Below, piece by piece: positions 53,201 through 61,903 of a stretch of DNA of 64,000 nucleotides. Within the stretch, counting starts at the first letter, position 1. Every line of letters begins with the position of its first letter. Where the stretch lies: the NCBI RefSeq assembly GCF_000012365.1, contig NC_007650.1:2232001-2296000 (forward strand), read 5' to 3'. The notes beneath the pieces are model-generated. The model was not told the DNA's origin. It did no database searches and was given only the letters and a program-made list of their open reading frames with translations. Both the position numbers and the translations under genes were made by a program. The stretch is from Burkholderia thailandensis E264. GTDB taxonomy: Bacteria > Pseudomonadota > Gammaproteobacteria > Burkholderiales > Burkholderiaceae.

Positions 53201-53702
53201 TGATCCGGAAGTTGAAGTCGTCGCCGCGCCCGTAGGTCGCGTCCGAGCCGAGTACGCGATCCTGCAGCGAGCCGGACACGCTGACCGCCTTCGCGACGAG
53301 GCTCGTCTTGCCGCTGCCCTCGGAGCCGAGCACCAGATACCACGGCAGCATCGCGCGATGCTCGCGCGTGAGCGTGCCGACCCAGCGCTTCCAGCGGCCG
53401 CGCGGCTCCTTGCGCCAGCGTTCCTTCAACTGCTGGTCGAGGTTGCGCAGATGCTTGTCGACGAAATCGAGCTGCTTCGTCTTCGGCGCGACCTTCACCT
53501 GCCGCGGGCTCATCGCGAGCCGCGCCCAGAGCCGCGCGAGCGTCGGCCAGAAGCCCCAGATCAGCACGAGCGCGACGAGGATCTCGCGCACCCACACGGG
53601 GCCGAGCGGGTGATAGATGCCGAACGCGAAGAGCGGCCCCACCCACCAGATCAGGATCGCGATCAGAATCGCCGCGAATACTCTCAAGCTCGTGCGGATC
53701 AT
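50208..53702 (-). CDS. tssM: T6SS membrane complex protein TssM (IcmF)
   Basis: This 1164-residue inner-membrane protein forms the TssJLM envelope complex. Two N-terminal helices (about 7-24 and 40-58) are followed by a cytoplasmic NTPase-like domain with Walker A GSEGSGKT at 126-133 and CVDGLDMVD, then a third helix (VPLVALSLLLWFGWGYV, near 440) and a long periplasmic part with the C-terminal TssJ-binding beta domain. The length is full. Its start overlaps the tssL stop by four bases (ATGA), so the two are coupled. Confidence 0.95.
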   Translation of the reverse strand: MIRTSLRVFAAILIAILIWWVGPLFAFGIYHPLGPVWVREILVALVLIWGFWPTLARLWARLAMSPRQVKVAPKTKQLDFVDKHLRNLDQQLKERWRKEPRGRWKRWVGTLTREHRAMLPWYLVLGSEGSGKTSLVAKAVSVSGSLQDRVLGSDATYGRGDDFNFRITREAVWFDVGGRWSLRAGADEAEFDAWRKLLRGMRRLRKGAPISGVVLCVDGLDMVDAPLDARKRLADSVRARLEEMREAFGQQVQVYVALNGLDRLDGAVSTLSLLDASKWAKGVGFSLPDDGAEADAARADANWQHALQGLQQRVQQQVLYSAPAATEVSMNHAQLRFVETLSRLQKALVAWLHVALAPGEPHTAARLRGVWLGSMAELAEAHPAGVGSSELPVPSRPLSELWTPLIRQVSLERDAVRPSGPKSWRGRLGEALRWGAVPLVALSLLLWFGWGYVTERDYLDGVWAQFTEAKRLAQAEASYGNDGGSALIEIANQMRYAQLQAEDAAQGMATPYFEHGLVAETARETYYRHLQKMLMPELYNEVRRTLVSQVDGTPGDIYQTLKVYLMLCRPDRRSADDVVRWLDGRWDALSGGQYSDDDRRSLLGHVRTLMSLKNVPATPEDANLVRSARAKAAQIPLVTRVLQHIHAQGLPQQVNDISLSRAAGFEASMSLRMRSNVPSTDTAVSGWFTRAGYTDVFLPRLQKSARAMLEEESWVLRDETLSGNSFQIDGLVQKLADSARNQFLQDYISAWQNFLNDVTVRGVTGLDDASQLAAAMMEAQSPLANLLRFAARETTLTGASDEGNIDSWIDRQKYRFEKGRRQIVGELSGQHYRTVLLPEHVVEEHFQAIRQLAAQLNRNNTIANNPLSRLFEPLYRQLGLVNGALQAGQVLPAQYDAFSRLKETAARQPEPVRGIMLDLVSSGSTMTTRESGALLNRGAAGATKMVCDQGFTGRYPMRRNAQADAGVEDFERLFSAQGLMATYFRDHLAAYVDTSAKPWQALRSNGGPNGMVSQSVLNSYETADRIRGAMLDDSGHLRVSTVLRFIDMDSQLSEAQLSVAGQTVRFAHGVTSPHRVDWTNQNTQLAIKLQLKSVDGRMTTLQFDGPWALFRFFDAGQAVGGTGTADRRERLYQTSLGTVRIEWQALTLPSPIWSGILQSFRCPS

Positions 53703-55483
53703 GGCTGACGGCCCTCCGTGGTCGGTCCCGTTGCTGGCGTCGGTGCTGGTGTCGGCACCGGTGTCGGTGCTTGCTTCGTGGTTGGCATCGTGGTCGGCGT
53801 CGCGGTCGTGATCTCCGTGGTCGCATACGGCAATTGCCCTTCAGGCGCGATCTCGACGCCTTCCGGCATCGCCGGACGCATCGGCACTTGGCCGGGCTTC
53901 TCCGGCTGCTGCAGATTCAGGCTGCGGCCCGGTTGCGACGCACCGTCTGGAATCACCTTCCACAGCACGTCGACGCGGCGGTTGCGCTCGTACGCGGCGG
54001 CCGTCTTCGCGGTGTCGATCGGTTGCGCGTCGCCGCGCCCCGAATACTCGATGTTGCGCTGCACCGCGTTCTCCGGCGCACGCGCGCCGCCCGGCAGCGC
54101 GGTCGCGCGCAGCTCGTCGGCCACCGTGCGCGCCCGCGCCTCCGACAGCGCCTGGTTGTCCGGGAACTCGCTCGTGCGGATCGGCCGCGAATCGGTGTGG
54201 CCGATCACCTCGAGGTCGCCCGGCCAGGGCGCGAACGCGAGGCCGAGCCGCTCGATGTTGTGCATGAAGTCCGGCCGGACCTTCGCCTTGCCGACGTCGA
54301 ACGCGCCGTCGCTCTTGAACACGAGCAGCCATCCCTGCGGATGCTTGTACGCGGTGAGCCACCCTTCGGTGAGGATCTGCGGCAGCGGCGGCGGCAGCGT
54401 CTCGGCGATGTTGATCGTGCGCGTCGGCGGCATCCACGCGGCGAGCGCGTTGCGGATCGGCCGCCCCTGCGAATCGAGCCAGAGGCTGATCGCGCCGTAC
54501 GCGAGCACGAGCACGCCGAGCGCGACGGCCGCCGCGCGGCCGGCCGTCCACCACGAACGGCGCCGTTTCGCGGGCGTCGCGAGATCGGTGCCGAGCGGCT
54601 CGGGCGGCACGTGATGCCAGATCAGCGCGTGCAGTTGCGAGCGCAGATCCTGCAGCAGCACGTCGCCGCGGTCGAGCACGCGGTAGCGCCCCTGCCAGCC
54701 GAGCGACAGGATCAGTTCGTAGAACGACAGAAGCGGAATCGGCGGCTGGTCCGCCTTCATCCAGCGCGACAGGTCGGCGAACGCATCCTCGCCGCCCCAT
54801 GCGTCGTCGTGAAACTCGACGAGCAGACTGCGCTCGCCGTCATAGACGACCTGCGAATGCTCGCGCGCCGAATCGTTGACGGTCTCGTCGAGATACGTGC
54901 ACAACAGGTACGACGCATCGCGGATCTGCTCCCATTCGCAGCCGGAGCCGGCGAGCCGCTCGCGGTAGAGCCGCACTTCGAGCCCGAGCTGCGTGCGAAT
55001 CGCGGCCTGATTGAGCGGCCCGGCCGCGAGATGCCGCTGCAACTGCAGCACGGCGGGCAGCGCGTGCGACACGAACGGATTGTTCCAGCTCGCCTGCTGC
55101 AGGCCCGCCTTCATGATCGCGGCCTGCTCGCCCTGCGCGCTGTAGACGACGGGTGCCGCGTCCCGCGCGTCGGCAGGCGCATGCGCGCCGCCCGGCACCG
55201 GAAATTGCAGCACCGCCGGATTGCGGGGCGCACCGTCGGCATGCGGCACGTCGGCGGCCGGATATGCGCCCGGCACGCCCATGCCCGACGCAGCGCCACC
55301 CGACGCAGCCACGTTCGTCGTGCCGGTGGTCGATACGGCGGAGCTCGTCATCGCCGCGCTGGTCAGCGACGACAGCGTCGGAACGCGCGTCACGAGATCC
55401 GGATTCGCCGCCGCGCGATCGAGCATGTTGGATGCCATCGATACGCGGCGCAGCGTGGAGGAGAGGTTTCGTAGCAGGCTCAT
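53699..55483 (-). CDS. tssL: T6SS TssL (DotU/IcmH) with OmpA-like peptidoglycan-binding domain
   Basis: This 594-residue protein has an unusually long Ala/Ser/Thr/Pro-rich N-terminus (about 1-115), then the DotU domain (NPFVSHALPAVLQL... and ASYLLCTYLDETV), one membrane helix (AAAVALGVLVLAYGAISLW, near 330) and a periplasmic OmpA domain with the peptidoglycan-binding pattern GHTDSRPI, NQALSEARA and YERNRRVDVLW. The tail is a Pro/Thr-rich repeat. It is an extended TssL that anchors the complex to peptidoglycan itself. It starts 25 bp after tssK. Confidence 0.94.
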   Translation of the reverse strand: MSLLRNLSSTLRRVSMASNMLDRAAANPDLVTRVPTLSSLTSAAMTSSAVSTTGTTNVAASGGAASGMGVPGAYPAADVPHADGAPRNPAVLQFPVPGGAHAPADARDAAPVVYSAQGEQAAIMKAGLQQASWNNPFVSHALPAVLQLQRHLAAGPLNQAAIRTQLGLEVRLYRERLAGSGCEWEQIRDASYLLCTYLDETVNDSAREHSQVVYDGERSLLVEFHDDAWGGEDAFADLSRWMKADQPPIPLLSFYELILSLGWQGRYRVLDRGDVLLQDLRSQLHALIWHHVPPEPLGTDLATPAKRRRSWWTAGRAAAVALGVLVLAYGAISLWLDSQGRPIRNALAAWMPPTRTINIAETLPPPLPQILTEGWLTAYKHPQGWLLVFKSDGAFDVGKAKVRPDFMHNIERLGLAFAPWPGDLEVIGHTDSRPIRTSEFPDNQALSEARARTVADELRATALPGGARAPENAVQRNIEYSGRGDAQPIDTAKTAAAYERNRRVDVLWKVIPDGASQPGRSLNLQQPEKPGQVPMRPAMPEGVEIAPEGQLPYATTEITTATPTTMPTTKQAPTPVPTPAPTPATGPTTEGRQP

Positions 55484-55508
55484 AGCAGATTGCGTCTCAT
55501 GTCGTGGG

Positions 55509-56870
55509 TCACGCCACCTTGCCGTCTCTCAGCCCCCAGGCTTCGAAGCGAAGATCCGGGAAATCGCCGACGATGCGCAGCGCCATCGCCGAGCCGGCGA
55601 GGGTCTGCTTCCAGAACGGATCGGTCGATTCCACTTCGAAGTACGTACTTTGGGCGTAGTAGGGAATCTGGCGTGGGGGATTGGGCAGCGCGTTCAGGCG
55701 CGCGCCCGGCAGTTGCAGGTCCACGAGCTTCTGGATCTGCTCGACGGCGCCCAGCTTCGTCTGCTGCGGCAGCAGTTGCCGCAGCTTCTCCGCCGGCATC
55801 GCGGCCGAAAACGCGAAAATCAGTTTCTTCAGGTTCCACTGCTTGTCGACGATGCAGATGTGCACCTGATCGCCGCGATCCTCGAAGCGCAGCGGCAGCA
55901 CCGGCGTCTCGATCACGCGCGCGAGCGCCTGGCGCAGCATCATCGCGAGCGGCTCGAAGCTCGTCTGCAGATCGTCGTGGTCGTAGCCGAGCTCGCGGTC
56001 GGCCAGTTCCTCGTCCACGCCCGGCAGCACGCTCAGGCGCCCGAGCAGGCCGACGAGCTCGTGATACAGCATCGCGGGCGGCAGCGGGTCGAACGCGTCG
56101 AGGTTCGCGAGGCGCATCCGGTACTCGGCGATCGCCTGGCGCAGCAGCAGCTCGATCAGATCGGCCACGCCGCCGCCCGTCGACAGCACGCGTTGCGCGG
56201 ACGTGCTCGCGAGCCGCACGCGCAGCGTGCTCTGCAGCTCGTCGATCAGCGAGCGCAGCACGAGGTGCGCGCGCGTGTCGAGCAGCGGCGGAATGAAGCG
56301 CGGATCGAGCGACACGGTGCGGCTCGCGTTGCGGCCCGCGACGCGCGCGATCGGCAGCGCGACTTCGTCGGAGCGCAACTGCGACTTCCAGCAAAGGCGC
56401 GTGATGAGCTGGCCCGTCTCGATCGTCAGACGCCGCGGCGTGCCGGGCGCGTCGAGGCCGACCGCGAGATCGGGCACTTCGGTCGACACCGCGCGATAGC
56501 GCGACGCGGACGCGACGTCGCCGAACGCCATCTCGGGCCCGCCCGTGCGCGCGGCCTGCAGCGCGAGGCACGCGACGTCGCCCGCCTGCGCGAGCTCGGT
56601 CTCGAGCGGCGGCGGCAGCGGATCGTCGGACGGCAGCGAGAACGCGGTGCCGTCCTGGAACACGCCGCGCGCGTGGCGCAGCCCGAGCCTGCCGAGCCCG
56701 AGGCCGTCCTGATCGAGATCGAGCAGCGTGAAGCCCCAGCCGTGATTCGACGTCTGACCGAGCCGCAGCGCGGCCTGATGCGCGAGATGCCGCTCGAGCT
56801 GCTGGAAGTGCTGCGTCTCGATCAGCATGCCGTCGCTCCACGCGACCGGTCCTACCGGCAGACTACTCAT
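55509..56870 (-). CDS. tssK: T6SS baseplate protein TssK
   Basis: This 453-residue cytoplasmic protein links the baseplate to the TssJLM membrane complex. It starts with the conserved VAWSDGMLIETQHFQQLERHL and has PLRFEDRGDQVHICIVDKQW and IPYYAQSTYFEVESTDPFWKQ, typical of TssK/VasE. Length is normal. It overlaps the tssJ stop by four bases, and the order tssJ-tssK-tssL-tssM is the classic one. Confidence 0.95.
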   Translation of the reverse strand: MSSLPVGPVAWSDGMLIETQHFQQLERHLAHQAALRLGQTSNHGWGFTLLDLDQDGLGLGRLGLRHARGVFQDGTAFSLPSDDPLPPPLETELAQAGDVACLALQAARTGGPEMAFGDVASASRYRAVSTEVPDLAVGLDAPGTPRRLTIETGQLITRLCWKSQLRSDEVALPIARVAGRNASRTVSLDPRFIPPLLDTRAHLVLRSLIDELQSTLRVRLASTSAQRVLSTGGGVADLIELLLRQAIAEYRMRLANLDAFDPLPPAMLYHELVGLLGRLSVLPGVDEELADRELGYDHDDLQTSFEPLAMMLRQALARVIETPVLPLRFEDRGDQVHICIVDKQWNLKKLIFAFSAAMPAEKLRQLLPQQTKLGAVEQIQKLVDLQLPGARLNALPNPPRQIPYYAQSTYFEVESTDPFWKQTLAGSAMALRIVGDFPDLRFEAWGLRDGKVA

Positions 56871-57460
56871 TGCCTGCTTCTCCTTATCCCATAGGTGGTT
56901 TTCGTTCTGCGCTCGGGCGGCGGCTCGTCGGTGCGGATCGCCGATGCGGCGATCGCGCCGCCGACGGGCACGGGCCCCGGCAACAACGCGTTGTAGATGC
57001 CGTCGCGGTCAAGCCAGACAGCCATGTGAATCAATCCGCGGCCCTCGATGCGCACGCGCAGCGGCCCGTAGTTCGCCGGCCGGCGCGCGTAGTCGGCGTC
57101 GGCGACGAGCCAGATGTCGCCGGAGCGCGGCAGGTTCAGCGAGAACTGCAGCACCTGGTTCGGCGCGATCACGTGACGCGAGTCGGCGACGACCGTGCTG
57201 TCCTGCCCGCGCGACGCGCACGACGAATCGTCGCCGCCTTGCGTGGGCAGCCAGTCCGCCGCCGTCACGACATACACGCACGTCTGGATCGGACGCGCCT
57301 CGCCCGTCGGCGCGGCGTTCAGCCGGCTGCCGCCGACGAGCGTCACGTGCAACTGCCGCGGCTCTTCCGGCTTCGATGACGAAAACGCGGAGCAGCCCGC
57401 GAGCACGCCGAGCGCGAGCGCCGCCACGAACGATTTGAAGGGGCCCATCTTGCGACGCAC
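56867..57460 (-). CDS. tssJ: T6SS outer-membrane lipoprotein TssJ
   Basis: This lipoprotein of up to 197 residues has a signal sequence with lipobox LAGC (acylated Cys23). The transthyretin-like domain shows LHVTLVGGSRLNAA, TCVYVVTAADWL and PNQVLQFSLNLP, as in VasD/TssJ. It contacts the TssM periplasmic end. The start is uncertain between GTG at 57460, giving the positively charged MRRK, and ATG at 57448; neither has a clear ribosome-binding site. The DUF4150 gene ends 5 bp upstream. Confidence 0.92.
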   Translation of the reverse strand: MRRKMGPFKSFVAALALGVLAGCSAFSSSKPEEPRQLHVTLVGGSRLNAAPTGEARPIQTCVYVVTAADWLPTQGGDDSSCASRGQDSTVVADSRHVIAPNQVLQFSLNLPRSGDIWLVADADYARRPANYGPLRVRIEGRGLIHMAVWLDRDGIYNALLPGPVPVGGAIAASAIRTDEPPPERRTKTTYGIRRSRQ

Positions 57461-57465
57461 GATGT

Positions 57466-57855
57466 TCAGCTGAGCGTCATCGTGATCGTCTGAGACGGAA
57501 CGGCGGAAAAGCCGGCCGTGTTCTGGTTGTTCGGCAGGTTGGTGTCCGTGAGGCGTGTTTCCGGCGCGCCCTGGATCATCACCTTGCTCGAGCCTTTCGC
57601 GTGCCTCGACGGCCCCGACACGGTGCCCGACGCAACGCCGCCCATCGATCCCCCTTCGTCGCTGTGCGTGACTGGGATGATCGTGTTCATGTTGTGAGCC
57701 GGTCCGCCGTTGATCAGAATGTTCGGCACGTTCGGCACGGCCTCCGGCTTGTTCGCGATGTTCGGATACGGAATGGGAATCGCGAGAGGCGGCGTCTTGC
57801 AGACGTCGTTCCCCGGCGCGATCGCCATCCCTCCCGCTGAGCAGTTTGCAAACAT
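57466..57855 (-). CDS. PAAR-like DUF4150 spike-tip protein
   Basis: This 129-residue protein has the DUF4150/PAAR-like signature: MFANCSAGG, DVCKTPPLAIPIPYPNIA, and late SSKVMIQGAPETRLTD. Such proteins cap the VgrG spike of T6SS. There is no C-terminal toxin extension. The ribosome-binding site AAGGAGGT is near-perfect. It sits between the DUF3540 gene and tssJ, within the operon that begins with vgrG. Confidence 0.9.
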   Translation of the reverse strand: MFANCSAGGMAIAPGNDVCKTPPLAIPIPYPNIANKPEAVPNVPNILINGGPAHNMNTIIPVTHSDEGGSMGGVASGTVSGPSRHAKGSSKVMIQGAPETRLTDTNLPNNQNTAGFSAVPSQTITMTLS

Positions 57856-57894
57856 GACTACCTCCTTCTAGAAACCGGGCGCGAGCGACGACGC

Positions 57895-58611
57895 TCAGCC
57901 CATGTGAATCTGGCCCGCGTCGATCTTCAGCAGCGACGCCGCGGTGACGACCGCGCTCTTCGCGTGCATCGCCAGGTGCCGCTCGGTATGGACGAGCGTG
58001 CTGCCCGCGTGCGTCGCGTCGGTGCCGCTCACGTGCGTCTGGCGCTCGGCCGCCGCCTGCGTCACCACCTGCGCGCGGCTCGCGAGCTGCGCGGCCTCGA
58101 GCGACAAACGATCGCGCGCCTCGACGCGCACGTCGCGCGCGCGAAGCGCGACGTGCGCGTCGCCAAAATCCAGCGTCACCTCGTCAGTCGTCTTGTCGTT
58201 CGTTTCGTCACCCGCCGCGTCGCGCTCGAGCACCGCGAGCACCCAGCAGCGCTCGCCTTCGCGGCAGATCTGCACGAGATCGCCCGCCTGCGGCGCGACA
58301 ACGCAGCTCACCGCTTTCTTCGCGCGCAGCACGACGTCCGGGCGCAGCGCGACGCGCCATTCGCCCGCCGCCGTGCGCTCGCCTTCGATGCGCGCGAGCA
58401 GGGTCGCCGCGGCGGCGTTCGCCGGCAGCGCCGGCTCGCGCACCCACTCGCGCGCGGACATGTCCGCGGGCAACGCATGCGCGCCTGCCTCGGCATCGCT
58501 GCCGCGCGCACCGCCCTTCATGATTCGCGTCAGCGCGCGACGCGACGCCGAATCGTCATCCCCTTCGTACGCAAGCGCGTCGTGCGCGACAGCCATTTCC
58601 CGCATGCTCAT
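57895..58611 (-). CDS. DUF3540 T6SS accessory protein
   Basis: This 238-residue protein has the DUF3540 layout: a variable N-terminus, a core with ALPANAAAATLLARIEGERTAAGEWRVAL and CVVAPQAGDLVQICREGERCWVLAVLE, and a C-terminal stretch of short beta-strand repeats (VTLDFGDAHVALRARDVRVEARDRLSLEA...) resembling the VgrG needle. DUF3540 proteins accompany DUF2169 and DUF4150 proteins in T6SS loci; their role is probably in loading or extending the spike, not established. GAGGAG before the ATG fixes the start. Confidence 0.82.
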   Translation of the reverse strand: MSMREMAVAHDALAYEGDDDSASRRALTRIMKGGARGSDAEAGAHALPADMSAREWVREPALPANAAAATLLARIEGERTAAGEWRVALRPDVVLRAKKAVSCVVAPQAGDLVQICREGERCWVLAVLERDAAGDETNDKTTDEVTLDFGDAHVALRARDVRVEARDRLSLEAAQLASRAQVVTQAAAERQTHVSGTDATHAGSTLVHTERHLAMHAKSAVVTAASLLKIDAGQIHMG

Positions 58612-58613
58612 CG

Positions 58614-59684
58614 TCAAACTCCTCTTGCTCCGGGTTGCACTCGCTGCCACCAGAGCCGATCGTCGGCACTCGTGGCTTCCTCGAAAACCGCGTCCCGCGT
58701 ATCGGCCGCCGCCCACGTCTGGCGAAGCTGGCCGACCAGATTGCCGCTGCGGCAATCGGCGCCGCGCAAGTCGACGCGCTCCAGACGCACGCCGCGCGCG
58801 TCGAGCTGCTGCAATTGCGCGCCCGCGAGGTTCACGCGCGTGAGCCATGCGTCGCGCAACGCGATGCGCGGCGCGCGCACGCCTTGCAGCGCGCTGTCCG
58901 CCACGCTCGCGCTGTCGAAGATCGCCTGCGGCAATTCGCTGTTCGTCACCGTCAGGCCGTTGACGCTCGCGTGATCGAAGCTCGCGATCGGCAGCCGGCT
59001 CGCGTGGATCTCGCCCGTCGCCCATGTGCTGTGCGACCAGGCAGCCTGCTTCAGCTCGCAGCCTTGAACGGTCATCCGCTCGATCCGGGAATCGATCCAG
59101 CGTACGTTGATCCCGCGGCATTCGACGAGCACCGCGCGCTCGAAGCCGCTTTGCCCGGCGATCAGATTCTCGAGCCCGACCGATTCGAGCCGCAGATCGA
59201 CGAGCCGGCTGCCGATCCACGACGTGTCGCTCCAGTGGCCGCCGCGCAGCGTGACGCCCGCGTATTCGCCCGCGACGAGCGACACGTGCGCGCCGCGCAC
59301 GGCGTCGAACGTCCAGGCGCCGCCCTTCGACTGCGAGCACACGACGTCCTTCAGCAGGCAGCCCGCCCACGCGCCCCCGTCGATCTCGCACTCGTTGAAC
59401 GACACGCGCTGCAACGCGCTTTGCGTCCACGCGCCCTCGCGGACCCGGCTCGATTCGTACGAGAGCTTCTCGAGCTCGCATCGATCGAAGCGGTTCGCAT
59501 CGAACGTGCAGTTCACGAAGCGCAGGTTCGACAGCCGGCAGCCGGTCCATTCGACGCGCTCGAAGTGGCAATCGACGAACAGCGTGTCGGCGAGCGCGAC
59601 GTCGCGCTGCGCAGACACGTAGCGCTGCCCCTCGACGATCTCGGGCAGCGGCGGCGGCGGCACCGCCGAGCGGATCTTGCTCAT
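58614..59684 (-). CDS. Pentapeptide-repeat protein of the T6SS operon
   Basis: This 356-residue protein is made almost wholly of degenerate pentapeptide repeats with a period of five (for example FVDCHFERVEWTGCRLSNLRF and LDARGVRLERVDLRGADCRSG), predicted to form a right-handed quadrilateral beta-helix. It has no signal peptide. Its start overlaps the stop of the DUF2169 gene (TGATG), and that larger protein also ends in pentapeptide repeats, so the two may be split or duplicated parts of one scaffold. Its function, structural adaptor or effector, is not known. Confidence 0.85.
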   Translation of the reverse strand: MSKIRSAVPPPPLPEIVEGQRYVSAQRDVALADTLFVDCHFERVEWTGCRLSNLRFVNCTFDANRFDRCELEKLSYESSRVREGAWTQSALQRVSFNECEIDGGAWAGCLLKDVVCSQSKGGAWTFDAVRGAHVSLVAGEYAGVTLRGGHWSDTSWIGSRLVDLRLESVGLENLIAGQSGFERAVLVECRGINVRWIDSRIERMTVQGCELKQAAWSHSTWATGEIHASRLPIASFDHASVNGLTVTNSELPQAIFDSASVADSALQGVRAPRIALRDAWLTRVNLAGAQLQQLDARGVRLERVDLRGADCRSGNLVGQLRQTWAAADTRDAVFEEATSADDRLWWQRVQPGARGV

Positions 59685-61900
59685 CACACCCTCCTCGGTA
59701 CGTCGAGCTGGCCTGCGTTCAGATTGCCGCGCCACGCGCCCGCTTCCGGCGGATGGATCCACGACGTGCGGACCCGAACGAGATTGCAGTCGCGCATCCG
59801 CGTCTGCCGCATGTCGGCGCCATAGAACATCGCCTCCTTCAGCGAGCAGCGGTCGAACGACGTGCCCGTCAGCTGCGCATGCATCACGTTCGCGCCGTCG
59901 AGTACCGTGCGGCTCCAGTGCGACTGTTGCGCATGCAGGTGTTGCGCGTTCAGTTGCATGAACGAACAGTGATCGACCTGCACGCGGTCCGCGCGCAGCT
60001 CCTGCAGGCTCGACGACTTGAACACGCAATCGGTGAGCCGCGCGCCGTTGATCGACGTGCCGTGCGACAGCACCGCGAACGTCAGCATGCTGCGTTGCCA
60101 GACGCTCGCGGACAAATCGGTGAGCAGGATGCTCGGCTTCGCGAGCGTGCACTGCGACACCGTGAGGCCGGCCATTGCGCACTCGACGATCGCAAGATCG
60201 TCGGCCCGCACGCGCGTCCAGGTCCAGCCGGGCGCGCTCACCTCGGACCACGACACCGAATTCCATTGGACATCCTGAACGTCGCCGCGCACGCCGCCGC
60301 GCCCCTGCACCGACAGCATCGACCACGATCCGCCCGCGACCTTCAGATCGTCGAGCCGGCACTCGTCGAGCGAGATTCGCTCGATCTCGACGTTCAGCCA
60401 TGCGCTGCGCTCGAGATTGCACCGCTGGAGCTTGCCGCCCTTCCACCAGCCGTCGCTCATCTTCACGTCGGCGAACGAGCAATCGACCGCATGCACCTGA
60501 TTGAGCCGGCAGTTCGTCCATTCGCTGCGATCGAGCGTGCAGCGCTCGAAGCGCACGTCGTCGAACTTCCAGCCGTCGAAGCGCAGCGACGACAGATCGG
60601 CGTCGCGAATCGTCACGTTCGCGAGCTCGGGCGTCTTCGCCTGACGCAGCCGCGTGCGCCAGTTTTCGCCGCCGCGCGGCGCGCCCGGCAGCTTCGCGTT
60701 GCGATTCGCTTCCTCGAACGCCGAAAGCCGCTCGCTCGCGTCGCGCGCCTCGACCAGATCGCGGCGGTTCTGCTCGACCCGCGCACGGACTTCTTCATAG
60801 CCGCGCGGCGCCGGAGCGAAGCGCGGGTGGTCTTCCGTGTCGAGGATCATCTCCCAGGTCCAGCCCTTCGCAACGGCGGGCATCAGTTCGTGATCCGCCT
60901 GCTGCAGCGGATCGGTGCAGTTCAGATCGGCGCGCTGATCGGCGAACTTCATCAGCGCGTCGACGTCGATCCGCTCGGCGTCGTCCTTGAATGCGATCAC
61001 GAGCATCGTCGGGCTGTCGTCGAGCAGGAAGTCGAGCGCCACCGCGCCGTTCCACCACAGCACGCCGATGCCGCGATCGGGCAGGAACCACACCGTCTGC
61101 TGCTTGAACGTCGGGCGCTCGATCCCCGGCCTGCCGTTGCGCGTCACGAGCGCGACCGGCGCAAGACGCGGCAACTCGCCCGCGAAGCCTTCGCCCCGCG
61201 GCCCGAAGCCGTTCAGCTCGAAACGCGCGCCGGGCATCCAGCATTCGCCGCGCGCCCATTGATCGGGCGCGGCCTGCTGGAAGAAGCGCAGGTCGACGTC
61301 CGCAGGCCAGCCCATGTGCGTGCCGTCCTGCGCCATCGCGTCGACCGTGCCCGGCCGCGTCGGCATCCACTGCATGCGCTCCGGCCAGTCGCAGCCGATC
61401 GCGCCCATCGCCGCGAGCGGCGCGGGGCCGACGCCGAACGAACGCAGTTGCTGCAGCGGCGGCGTGCCGGACGCCATGCCGAACGGGTTTTCCTGCGCGC
61501 CGCCCGCCGCCGCGTGCCGGTGATCGATCGCGACGCGCACGCAGCCGCCGGGCTCATGCTCGTCGCCCAACTGCGTCGCGCACGAAACGATCTTGCGCAC
61601 GCCGTCGAGCTCGACCCAAGCGGTCCAATCGATGTCCCGCGAACGCGTGCCGCCTCCAACCGCATGCACCGAGTGGCCGGCGAGCAGCCATTCGGCGCGC
61701 TGCTTCGGCAACGCGGCTTCATACAGCGGCAGCGAAGGCGCGGCCGCCTTCAGCGCCTCCCAGACGGCCGCTTCGTGCACGAGGATCGACGGCTGATCGA
61801 GCCGGAAACCCATTCCGACGCTGATCCCGAGCATCGGCTGCGCGCCGATCTGCGTGTTGGTCGTGGCCACGAGGGCCGCTTGTGGTTTGATATGTCGCAT
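59684..61900 (-). CDS. DUF2169 effector-adaptor with C-terminal pentapeptide repeats
   Basis: This 738-residue protein has an N-terminal DUF2169 domain (about 1-330; PSILVHEAAVWEALK, RSRDIDWTAWVELDGVRKIV, FKQQTVWFLPDRGIGVLWWNG), a linker with a charged helix (VRARVEQNRRDLVEARDASERL), and pentapeptide repeats from about residue 430 to the end. DUF2169 proteins are known adaptors that help load PAAR-type effectors onto VgrG. It follows vgrG by 3 bp and overlaps the next pentapeptide gene by one base. Confidence 0.9.
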   Translation of the reverse strand: MRHIKPQAALVATTNTQIGAQPMLGISVGMGFRLDQPSILVHEAAVWEALKAAAPSLPLYEAALPKQRAEWLLAGHSVHAVGGGTRSRDIDWTAWVELDGVRKIVSCATQLGDEHEPGGCVRVAIDHRHAAAGGAQENPFGMASGTPPLQQLRSFGVGPAPLAAMGAIGCDWPERMQWMPTRPGTVDAMAQDGTHMGWPADVDLRFFQQAAPDQWARGECWMPGARFELNGFGPRGEGFAGELPRLAPVALVTRNGRPGIERPTFKQQTVWFLPDRGIGVLWWNGAVALDFLLDDSPTMLVIAFKDDAERIDVDALMKFADQRADLNCTDPLQQADHELMPAVAKGWTWEMILDTEDHPRFAPAPRGYEEVRARVEQNRRDLVEARDASERLSAFEEANRNAKLPGAPRGGENWRTRLRQAKTPELANVTIRDADLSSLRFDGWKFDDVRFERCTLDRSEWTNCRLNQVHAVDCSFADVKMSDGWWKGGKLQRCNLERSAWLNVEIERISLDECRLDDLKVAGGSWSMLSVQGRGGVRGDVQDVQWNSVSWSEVSAPGWTWTRVRADDLAIVECAMAGLTVSQCTLAKPSILLTDLSASVWQRSMLTFAVLSHGTSINGARLTDCVFKSSSLQELRADRVQVDHCSFMQLNAQHLHAQQSHWSRTVLDGANVMHAQLTGTSFDRCSLKEAMFYGADMRQTRMRDCNLVRVRTSWIHPPEAGAWRGNLNAGQLDVPRRV

Positions 61901-61903
61901 AGG

